64,000 bases of DNA from Thalassomonas sp. RHCl1 (GTDB taxonomy: Bacteria; Pseudomonadota; Gammaproteobacteria; Enterobacterales; Alteromonadaceae). A program made the translations under genes and the position numbers. The notes under the pieces are model-generated. The model did not search any database and had not been told where the DNA came from. It worked only from the letters and a program-made list of their open reading frames with translations. Location of the stretch: contig NZ_CANDNZ010000016.1 in assembly GCF_947387555.1 (NCBI RefSeq), positions 81,821-145,820 of the forward strand. The letters run 5' to 3'. Shown piece by piece: positions 10,796 to 17,628 of this stretch (positions are counted from its first letter, which is position 1; the number at the start of each line of letters is the position of its first letter).

Positions 10796-13254
10796 TGCAG
10801 CTTACTCTCAGTTCCCGGTTTGGCAGGCAAAAGCACAAGTGTGTCAACCGGTTTTTCAGCGGACATCTCGAGCATTTCAACATTACGAAACGGTTTCACC
10901 ATGTCGTCGTAGTGGCGGCTCATAATATTGCCTGACTGCCCGGTGGAGTTCATCACAAGATGGCGTGTGTCGGCTTTGCTTAAGTCAATGATTTGCCGAA
11001 AGCCTGCGCCAAAAGTTTGCAGGTAGCCTTGCGCCTGCTCAAAAGATGAAACCGCGACATTAATGGAGTCCGGTGAACCGCCATTGCTGATCCTGCGCTC
11101 GAAAACTGCATCTAACAGTTTTGCGGAACTAAAGGGGGTATGCTGATATGAGGTATGGTGGACTTCACCCCATTGCCAATCCTTGGTATCGCTTCCCTGA
11201 AGTTTGGACAAGCGGGATATCGCCGATACCAGGGATGACTGTAAAATCTGCTCACAGCTTTCCGTTGCCTGGGTATTAACCTTGTCACACCAGTTATAGT
11301 CGCTGCTATGCTTTGCTTCGAGGATAGCTTTGATGTCCTCAACCGAAATAAAGCCACGCACCGTTCGCAGAAAGCTGTCCCGGGCGCCTTTACCCCATTG
11401 CATGGTTAACTCATCAGAAAACAACGCTTCTCTGAGAAAGCCGAGCCAGGTGTTGTAAAGGGTGGCGCCATAGCTGTCCCGAGCCATATCCCCGTTCCAG
11501 CTGCGCAGGTATTCAAGCGCTTTTTCCTGGGTTTGTGTTGCCGGTGTGACTTTTGTAAAAACCGGCAATAACGCCAGAGAGGAAAGATTAAGGGTATCTG
11601 CCTGGATGGTTTGCATTTGCTCGGCGCTTAATTTGCCTTGTTGCAACGCCTGTTTAAGCATATCCTGAATGCGGACAGCGCGGGCCGGTGGCGCCCAGTC
11701 TTGTGAAATAAAATAGGGATAATCTGCAGAGACCGCTTTGTTGTTGGCATTAATAATATAGCCTTCGGGAGGGTTATAGCTGCTCGGCCATTCATCAACC
11801 GGAATATATCCGAGCCACTGGTATTGATTGTCCCATCCCGGAACCGGGAGATTGCCTTTGCCGGTTTGTCGAAGCGGAATATGGCCGATCCCCAGGTAAC
11901 CTATGTTTCCTTGTGTATCGGCATAGAGCATGTTCAGGTTTGGGGCTACATGCTGTTTTAATGCCGCGTTAAATTGCGCCCAATCCTGCGCATAGTTCAG
12001 GTCAAAAAAGGCCTGAAACGAAGTATCCTTATCATCCAAAGCGGTCCAACGCAGGGAAACAGCCTGCTCAGAAGTTTTAAAAACATCCGATATAACAGGT
12101 CCGTGACGGCCGGTGCGAATATTGACTTCTATCGGTTGTATGTCCTTGCGCAAACCGGCAGGAAAGTCTTGTTTAACATGAATAATTTCTTTTTTAACAT
12201 CAAAAGGCAACCACTGGCCATCGGCAAGATACAGGTTGTTGTCGACATGGTTTATTTGCTCAAAAAACAGATCCTGGTTGTCTCCCATCATGGAAGATCC
12301 ACCCCAGGCGATATGGCCATTTCGCCCGAAAATCACTAGGGGTAACCCCACCAAGGTCATGCCACTGGCGTTCAGCTTATCCCCCCGAAGGTTCGCGATA
12401 TACCACAAAGAAGGGATTTGTAATCCCAAATGAGGGTCATTGGCCAAGATAGCCCCGCCATTTGCCGAATGTTGGCCGGAAACCGCCCAGACATTAGTGC
12501 CCACGTATTTGCCGCCGATTTGCAGATGCTGTTCAATGTCCAGCTGCAACTCCAGCATAGCCGCCATATTTTCCTGTCCGGCGGGGTCATATTCTGCGGT
12601 AACGGGCCCGTTGCCGGGATAATCCGAAAACAGGGTAGCCACTTGCTCAGGCGTTAATTGTTGTGAGGCTAAATGGCGGCTGATTTCCTTTCTGAAATTG
12701 CCGCTTAAATTCAGGGCAAAGACCTTGATCCACGCCAACGAATCTTGCGGAGTCCAGGGCTCAGGTTGAATATCGAGCAATGCAAACTCCGGCGGAAGTA
12801 TCCCGGTCTGGTTCAGCCAGGCATTTATGCCGTCAGAGTAGGCAATAAGGGCTTGTTGGGCTTTGGGGGTTAACACCTGCCAGTCATCGGCGGCTTTTTC
12901 ATAAAGTGATAAGGTTCTAAACCAGATATCCCGGTTAACACTACTTTTTCCGAAAACTTCACTTAGTCTTCCCTGGACGATTCGTCGCTGAACCTCCAAT
13001 TGCCACAAGCGATCTTGAGCATGTGCGTAACCCAGGCCGAAATAGGCATCGTTATCACTTTGCGCGCTAATATTGACAATACCGCTTGGACTTCTTGCTA
13101 TGGCAACCTTTGCCTGGATCCCGGTTACCGAGGTTTCCCCAGACAGCTGAGGTAAACTTTCAGCCATATGAAAATAGATATAACAAACGAAGAGTACTAT
13201 TGGCAGCAAAGCGAATATAACTATTCGGCTTAAAATAGGATTAAATTTATACAT
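10792..13254 (-). CDS. Penicillin-acylase-family Ntn hydrolase, membrane-anchored, Thr at the nucleophile position
   Basis: 820 residues. Residues 9-29 form one hydrophobic segment (signal anchor or signal peptide), placing the enzyme in the periplasm. The family pattern is clear: FGLGYAHAQDRLWQLE near residue 72, then VGTNVWAVSG at the alpha/beta junction, then ANDPHL and VIFGRNGHIAWG. In this family autoproteolysis exposes an N-terminal nucleophile, usually Ser in G-S-N-x-W. Here the codon is ACT, giving Thr253. Relatives include penicillin G acylase, AHL acylases and PvdQ, which deacylates the pyoverdine precursor in the periplasm. First gene of the leftward operon acylase-exporter-NRPS, overlapping the exporter by 4 bases. 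The context favours removal of a fatty-acyl group from the exported peptide. An AHL-acylase role or a self-resistance role cannot be excluded. Confidence 0.9.
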   Translation of the reverse strand: MYKFNPILSRIVIFALLPIVLFVCYIYFHMAESLPQLSGETSVTGIQAKVAIARSPSGIVNISAQSDNDAYFGLGYAHAQDRLWQLEVQRRIVQGRLSEVFGKSSVNRDIWFRTLSLYEKAADDWQVLTPKAQQALIAYSDGINAWLNQTGILPPEFALLDIQPEPWTPQDSLAWIKVFALNLSGNFRKEISRHLASQQLTPEQVATLFSDYPGNGPVTAEYDPAGQENMAAMLELQLDIEQHLQIGGKYVGTNVWAVSGQHSANGGAILANDPHLGLQIPSLWYIANLRGDKLNASGMTLVGLPLVIFGRNGHIAWGGSSMMGDNQDLFFEQINHVDNNLYLADGQWLPFDVKKEIIHVKQDFPAGLRKDIQPIEVNIRTGRHGPVISDVFKTSEQAVSLRWTALDDKDTSFQAFFDLNYAQDWAQFNAALKQHVAPNLNMLYADTQGNIGYLGIGHIPLRQTGKGNLPVPGWDNQYQWLGYIPVDEWPSSYNPPEGYIINANNKAVSADYPYFISQDWAPPARAVRIQDMLKQALQQGKLSAEQMQTIQADTLNLSSLALLPVFTKVTPATQTQEKALEYLRSWNGDMARDSYGATLYNTWLGFLREALFSDELTMQWGKGARDSFLRTVRGFISVEDIKAILEAKHSSDYNWCDKVNTQATESCEQILQSSLVSAISRLSKLQGSDTKDWQWGEVHHTSYQHTPFSSAKLLDAVFERRISNGGSPDSINVAVSSFEQAQGYLQTFGAGFRQIIDLSKADTRHLVMNSTGQSGNIMSRHYDDMVKPFRNVEMLEMSAEKPVDTLVLLPAKPGTESKLQ

Positions 13255-13777
13255 CTAATACACTTACTTCTTTTTATTATTATTGTTGTTTTTTTGCCAG
13301 GAATGGGGCGGCAGATTTTAAGAAGAGTAAGTAAGCGTATCTAGCTTAACGCACTGTTCCTTGTGCATCACAGTGCTTGTGTAAAGCACTCATCCCTGTA
13401 ATTCTTGGTGCCTGCTATAACATGCTTGCATCAAAGAATTAACAATTATCCTATAGAGGTTATTCGCCACAAGCAAGCCCTCAACCAACAAATTTGTACT
13501 TTTTTTGTATAGAAATGGTATGAAATTCATCCCAATCAGCGAAACGACTCCTTGGTGAGCCTATAAATTTGTGGCTTTGCGCGAAAGTTTTCAGCCACAA
13601 CTGTAGACAAGTAGATTAATTTGATTTTTTACCCCGGCGCAATCTTGACAGCGATTAGTTCAAGCCAGTACTCTCATTAGCCTTGCAGAATAAAAATCAC
13701 TTTTTTATTCTGCAAAAACAGCAGGCTTAACAGGCCAGGATATTTGGATAACATCGTTAATATTAAAGGAAAAAATA
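13255..13777. other. Intergenic region between the divergent NRPS operon and the DsbA-fold gene
   Basis: 523 bases without a convincing ORF. It must hold the leftward promoter of the acylase-exporter-NRPS operon and the rightward promoter of the isomerase. Apart from the perfect inverted repeat at 13683-13715, no promoter or operator could be assigned with confidence. Confidence 0.5.
13683..13715. repeat. Perfect 14-bp inverted repeat upstream of the DsbA-fold gene
   Basis: The arm TTGCAGAATAAAAA (13683-13696) is repeated in reverse complement at 13702-13715 with a 5-base spacer. It lies 62 bases before the ATG at 13778. It could be an operator for a dimeric regulator, or an AT-rich hairpin acting as terminator/attenuator. 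The sequence alone does not decide. Confidence 0.6.
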
Positions 13778-14380
13778 ATGAATACAGCAATTGATTTTTA
13801 TTTTGACTTCGGCAGTCCCACGTCCTATTTAGCCTATTACCGCCTGCAACAACTTAGCCGAAAATATTCAGCCCAAATACACTATAAGCCTGTATTGCTG
13901 GGAGGTATTTTTAAGCAGACAGAGAATGCCTCACCGGCTATGATCCCGGCCAAAGCCCGCTATATGATGCAACATGACCTGCCCAGGTTCGCCAAGCGCT
14001 ATGTTATCGACTTTAAACTCAACCCGTATTTTCCCATCAATACCTTACCTTTAATGCGCGGCGCACTGGCGGCAGAGAAGTCAGGGTGTTTTGACCGTTA
14101 TTGCCAAGTGGTTTTTACCGCCATCTGGCAAAAGGGCTTAAATCTGGGAGATATGGATATTCTTGCCCGGGAATTGGCGGCCGGAGATATCGATGTTAAC
14201 ACCTTAATGGCGTTAAGCCAGGGAAATGAAATTAAACAAACGCTTATCCGTTTAACCGATGAGGCCGTTGCCCGGGGTCTTTTCGGTGTTCCGACCATGT
14301 TTATTGGCGATGACATGTATTTTGGTCAGGACAGGTTAGATTTTATCGAAGAAACATTAACAGCGCGACAAAACAGCTGA
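13778..14380 (+). CDS. DsbA-fold 2-hydroxychromene-2-carboxylate isomerase / GST-kappa-like protein
   Basis: 200 residues. The opening IDFYFDFGSPTSYLAYYRL, the central INTLPLMRGALAAE and the C-terminal GLFGVPTMFIGDDMYFGQDRLDFIE are typical of the HCCA isomerase family of thioredoxin-fold, glutathione-dependent enzymes. The active-site position carries Ser in FGSPTSY instead of a CxxC, as expected for this branch, so it is not a disulfide oxidoreductase. No signal peptide, so cytoplasmic. AAAGGAAAA precedes the ATG and a terminator-like hairpin follows, so it is probably monocistronic. No naphthalene-degradation genes are nearby; the physiological substrate is unknown. Confidence 0.85.
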   Translation: MNTAIDFYFDFGSPTSYLAYYRLQQLSRKYSAQIHYKPVLLGGIFKQTENASPAMIPAKARYMMQHDLPRFAKRYVIDFKLNPYFPINTLPLMRGALAAEKSGCFDRYCQVVFTAIWQKGLNLGDMDILARELAAGDIDVNTLMALSQGNEIKQTLIRLTDEAVARGLFGVPTMFIGDDMYFGQDRLDFIEETLTARQNS

Positions 14381-14402
14381 TAGATCTCACGCTAGCTTAA
14401 CA

Positions 14403-14434
14403 CAGGGCCGAATTGGCCCTGAGTTCTTCTTCTT
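14403..14434 (+). terminator. Rho-independent terminator after the isomerase gene
   Basis: Stem CAGGGCC (14403-14409) pairs with GGCCCTG (14415-14421) around a 5-base loop and is followed by a T-rich stretch. It sits 22 bases after the stop codon. Confidence 0.7.
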
Positions 14435-14593
14435 TCTTTATTTCCCCTCTTGCTCTGTGCCATAGCCCGTCATTTTTCCGCTTTTCCCGCAAACGGGCTT
14501 ACTTGATGCCCGTCACCGTTATTTAAATTTTTCTGCAATCAATTACCCGACTCATACGTTATTAGTTTGTCATTAATCAAAAGAGAAATTGCG

Positions 14594-15070
14594 ATGAAAT
14601 CTATAAAAGCTCTGTTACTCACCTGCGGCTTATTATTGGCTGCCACGGCTAATGCCGGTAGTTTTGACAGCAGTAAAGGCATGGAGCAAATGAATATTGA
14701 AGGTGAACTGGTCTGCATCGGTTGTAGCTTAAAGAAACTCTCGGGGGCAAATGCCCAGTGTTCGTTATACAGCCTGCATGATGTCGGGTTAAAACTGGCG
14801 GACGGTACCTTGTGGAGTTTTGTCAATAACGAAAAAGGCCATGACATTATCCGGGCGCATCATACGGTATTGCATAAAAAGGCCAGCATCAGCGGCTGGT
14901 TATATCCAAATGCCCACCAAATTGAAATAGCTGATATCAAGGTTGAAGGAGTCAATGCAGATGAGATAGCCAAGACGGCATGGCAAGAAGATCAAAAGAT
15001 TGCCAAGGCACTTGCCAGTCGCAAGGTGGGTCAGGCACCGGAGCACAACCATGGCAAAGACCATCATTAG
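14594..15070 (+). CDS. Small exported protein with a CxxC motif, redox-module partner
   Basis: 158 residues from the ATG at 14594, chosen because AAGAGAAA precedes it and a classical signal peptide follows (MKSIKALLLTCGLLLAATANA, cleavage after residue 21). Upstream in-frame codons from 14567 are a weaker start. The mature protein carries LVCIGCSLKK, a CxxC pair about 28 residues into the mature chain, another Cys at AQCSLYSL, and a His-rich tail (EHNHGKDHH) that could bind metal. No family was recognised. It is the first gene of a cluster with a DsbD-like membrane protein and a TlpA-like thioredoxin, so the CxxC may be their periplasmic substrate or partner. That role is inferred from position only. 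Confidence 0.75.
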   Translation: MKSIKALLLTCGLLLAATANAGSFDSSKGMEQMNIEGELVCIGCSLKKLSGANAQCSLYSLHDVGLKLADGTLWSFVNNEKGHDIIRAHHTVLHKKASISGWLYPNAHQIEIADIKVEGVNADEIAKTAWQEDQKIAKALASRKVGQAPEHNHGKDHH

Positions 15071-15108
15071 TTTCGTGTCCGTGGCTTATCAAGCTTTGCG
15101 GGGGTTAA

Positions 15109-15813
15109 ATGGAAAATATCAATGAACTATTAACTGCCAGCTTGCAAGGCGGTGTTTTTGCCGCCATCGCCTTGGCCTTTCTCGGCGGCTTGCTCACCAG
15201 TGCAACCCCCTGCGTTTATCCGATGATCCCGATCACCATCAGTGTGATCGGCGGTAACAGCGGCAGCAGGCGCTTTAGCGGTTTCATTAATTCTGTCATC
15301 TATGTCGCGGGATTAGCCCTGGTATATGGCGGACTGGGCGTGCTAGCAGCGGCAACCGGCAGTTTGTTTGGCGAAATATCCACTCATCCCTGGGGCTATT
15401 TCCTGGTCGCCAATTTATGCCTGTTTTTTGCCGCTTGGATGATGGGTTGGGTAAATTTGCCGCAACTGGGATTTATGGCCAGTCCCGGCACTAACACTTC
15501 GTTGGGTAAAGGAAAAATATTACTGGCAGGCATGGCATCCGGTTTGGTTGCCGGCCCCTGTACCGCGCCTGTGCTGGCAACTTTATTAACCTTTGCCGCC
15601 ACCAGCGGAGAATTGCTCTACGGCGGCTTGTTGTTATTTGTCTTTGCCTTTGGTTTGGGGACGCTTTTGATCCTTATCGGCACCTTTTCCTCCCTCGCCG
15701 CCAGAATCCCTAAGTCAGGCGCCTGGATGTTATGGACAGAACGCTTATTGGCACTGCTGATGCTGGGCGCGGCGGAGTACTTTTTCATACAAATGGGCAT
15801 GTTACTGTTTTAA
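15109..15813 (+). CDS. CcdA/DsbD-type transmembrane thiol-disulfide transporter
   Basis: 234 residues with about six hydrophobic segments and the two family cysteines in TSATPCVYPMIPI (near residue 35) and GLVAGPCTAPVLATL (near 150). These are the paired membrane cysteines that DsbD-beta/CcdA proteins use to carry reducing equivalents from cytoplasmic thioredoxin to periplasmic acceptors. The protein equals the core of DsbD without its periplasmic alpha and gamma domains. The next gene encodes an exported TlpA-like thioredoxin that may serve as acceptor. The stop at 15813 is followed after 11 bases by that gene's start. Confidence 0.88.
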   Translation: MENINELLTASLQGGVFAAIALAFLGGLLTSATPCVYPMIPITISVIGGNSGSRRFSGFINSVIYVAGLALVYGGLGVLAAATGSLFGEISTHPWGYFLVANLCLFFAAWMMGWVNLPQLGFMASPGTNTSLGKGKILLAGMASGLVAGPCTAPVLATLLTFAATSGELLYGGLLLFVFAFGLGTLLILIGTFSSLAARIPKSGAWMLWTERLLALLMLGAAEYFFIQMGMLLF

Positions 15814-15824
15814 GGAGTATTGTG

Positions 15825-16331
15825 ATGAAGATTTTAATGATTTTTTGCTTTTGCCTTCTGGTTAACCTGCCGGCAGCAGCAACGGCCTATAAGGGTGATA
15901 CCGCGGCCGATTTTACCATCAGTGAAATTGACGGCAGTAAATTTCAGCTGTCGGACTATAAAGGTAAACAAGCGGTGTATCTAATTTTTTGGGCAACCTG
16001 GTGTCCTAACTGCAAGCGGGAGATCCCTAAACTAAAAGAGATCCATGCCAGCTATGGTGGCGATATCAAGGTACTGGCCATCAATACCAGCATCAACGAC
16101 TCACTCAAAAAAGTAAAACACTATATAGAAAAACACGCATTAACCTATCCTGTGGCCTACGATACTGAGCGTAGAGTAACTAAACTTTATAGAGTAATGG
16201 GTACGCCGACCCAGCTGGTAATTGATATCAATGGCGTGATCCAATACCGCGCGGTCGAGGTGCCGGATGATTTGGCCAAACATCTGGAGCGGTTATTAAC
16301 TGTAAAAAGCGATAGTTCGCATGCTGAGTAA
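15825..16331 (+). CDS. TlpA/ResA-like exported thioredoxin
   Basis: 168 residues from the ATG at 15825, preceded by TAAGGAGTATTGTG; longer in-frame readings into the upstream gene lack this ribosome-binding site. A signal peptide (MKILMIFCFCLLVNLPAAATA) directs it to the periplasm. The thioredoxin-fold core shows IFWATWCPNCKREIPKLKEI, with the WCPNC active site, and the cis-Pro loop VMGTPTQLVID. This is the TlpA/ResA class of disulfide reductases. It is likely recharged by the CcdA/DsbD-like protein encoded just upstream. The 3' end overlaps the sigma-factor gene by 11 bases, which suggests translational coupling. Confidence 0.9.
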   Translation: MKILMIFCFCLLVNLPAAATAYKGDTAADFTISEIDGSKFQLSDYKGKQAVYLIFWATWCPNCKREIPKLKEIHASYGGDIKVLAINTSINDSLKKVKHYIEKHALTYPVAYDTERRVTKLYRVMGTPTQLVIDINGVIQYRAVEVPDDLAKHLERLLTVKSDSSHAE

Positions 16332-16800
16332 CGAGCAATTTAACAAACTATACCGGTACGGACTTTCGCTGTGTCAAAGTGAAGATCGGGCATATGATTT
16401 ACTGCAATCATCACTGGAAAAATACTTGAGTAAAAATATTTCGATTGAACATCCGATGGCCTACTTGCGAACTATGATGCGCAATCAGTATTTTGACGAG
16501 CAGCGTCACCAGAAATTGCATCTGGTGAAGCAAAATGATCTCCAAGACAACCGGGATGCCTTTAAATCGCTGGAAGATATTTATATCGAACAGGATCAAA
16601 TCCGGCACCTGTTAAATGAATTAGATGATGAAGAAAGGGAGTTAATGTTTTTATGGGCGGTAGAAGAATATTCAGTTCAGGAGGTTGCTAATATGCAGGG
16701 TAAACCTAAAGGTACATTGCTGTCTAAAATTCATCGCCTTAAGCAAAGATTAACAACAAAGTTTGCGAGTTTTCTTGAAACAAAGTCGGAGACTTGGTGA
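16321..16800 (+). CDS. ECF-type RNA polymerase sigma factor
   Basis: 159 residues with the two-domain layout of an ECF sigma factor. Region 2 includes LYRYGLSLCQSEDRAYDLLQ and AYLRTMMRNQYFDEQR. Region 4 includes LNELDDEERELMFLWAVE followed by a helix-turn-helix (YSVQEVANMQGKPKGTLLSK). It starts inside the 3' end of the TlpA-like gene and its TGA overlaps the ATG of the next gene, a probable membrane anti-sigma. This arrangement suggests a sigma/anti-sigma switch that responds to envelope redox state and may control its own operon; that link is inference. Confidence 0.85.
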   Translation: MLSNEQFNKLYRYGLSLCQSEDRAYDLLQSSLEKYLSKNISIEHPMAYLRTMMRNQYFDEQRHQKLHLVKQNDLQDNRDAFKSLEDIYIEQDQIRHLLNELDDEERELMFLWAVEEYSVQEVANMQGKPKGTLLSKIHRLKQRLTTKFASFLETKSETW

Positions 16801-17465
16801 TGAAAAAAACACTTAAACAAGATCTAGCGAATTTTTACCGGGATAAGAAACTTTCGCAGAAGCAGCTTGAGAGCTTGCAGCAGATACAGGCTAAAGCCGG
16901 TAATAATCAACTGGCAGGGCAGGGCAAAGCTTCCTGGTTTAAAACCTTACTACAGCTGCCGGTGAAAATGCTTAACTACTTCTACCAAGGCGACAAGGCA
17001 AGTTCATTAAAGCTTTCCTGGTCAATCAGTGCCTTGGCCGTGACATTTATATTGGTTCTTGGTATTCGGGCCGGTTTGCAGCCTTCTGTAGATGAGAGAA
17101 TCGTCAGTGAAATTGCCTATAACCATAATAAACAGACAGCACTAGAAGTAAAATCTGCCACTTTAGCAGATGTCGGTAATTATCTGACTAAACTGGACTT
17201 CAGCCTGATTAATTCCGAGCGCTTTGCTTCGTCTGAGTGGGAATTGCAGGGGGGGCGCTACTGCTCGATTCAGGGCAATCTGGCGGCTCAGTTGCGTATC
17301 AAAAACAAGCAAACAGGTAAAGTGATGACCCTTTATCAGACTAAATTGCCACAGCACTCGCCGGTTATCCCCGCTAACCATTATGGCTATGATGCCGGGG
17401 TAAAGGTGGAGTTATGGTTAGAGAAAGGGCTGATGTTAGGGCTGGCACAAAGTGAAGTGGAATAA
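16800..17465 (+). CDS. Single-pass membrane protein, probable anti-sigma factor
   Basis: 221 residues from the ATG at 16800, which overlaps the sigma-factor stop by one base; the in-frame TTG and GTG just upstream are unlikely starts. The N-terminal about 75 residues are hydrophilic and cytoplasmic, one hydrophobic segment lies at about 78-95 (LSWSISALAVTFILVLGI), and the rest should be periplasmic, with a single Cys in GGRYCSIQG. Topology and coupling to an ECF sigma gene are those of anti-sigma factors, but no zinc-binding HxxxCxxC motif is present, so the call rests on context. Confidence 0.6.
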   Translation: MKKTLKQDLANFYRDKKLSQKQLESLQQIQAKAGNNQLAGQGKASWFKTLLQLPVKMLNYFYQGDKASSLKLSWSISALAVTFILVLGIRAGLQPSVDERIVSEIAYNHNKQTALEVKSATLADVGNYLTKLDFSLINSERFASSEWELQGGRYCSIQGNLAAQLRIKNKQTGKVMTLYQTKLPQHSPVIPANHYGYDAGVKVELWLEKGLMLGLAQSEVE

Positions 17466-17561
17466 CAGGAGATTAATCTTTTCTACTTCGGCATTTAAAC
17501 ATCGAGCTGTAGATATTCCTGCCGGTGTATTTTCTTTCACATAACATATCCCTGATAACAA

Positions 17562-17583
17562 GGCGCTTGTTCATACAAGCGCC
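17562..17583. terminator. Hairpin between convergent genes, possible bidirectional terminator
   Basis: GGCGCTTGT (17562-17570) pairs with ACAAGCGCC (17575-17583) around a 4-base loop. It lies between the ends of the convergent genes stopping at 17465 and 17629. Neither side has a long T-run, so termination efficiency is uncertain. Confidence 0.4.
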
Positions 17584-17628
17584 CGAATAGCTAAAGCTAA
17601 ACGACTGTCAGCATTAACCTGATAGCAA

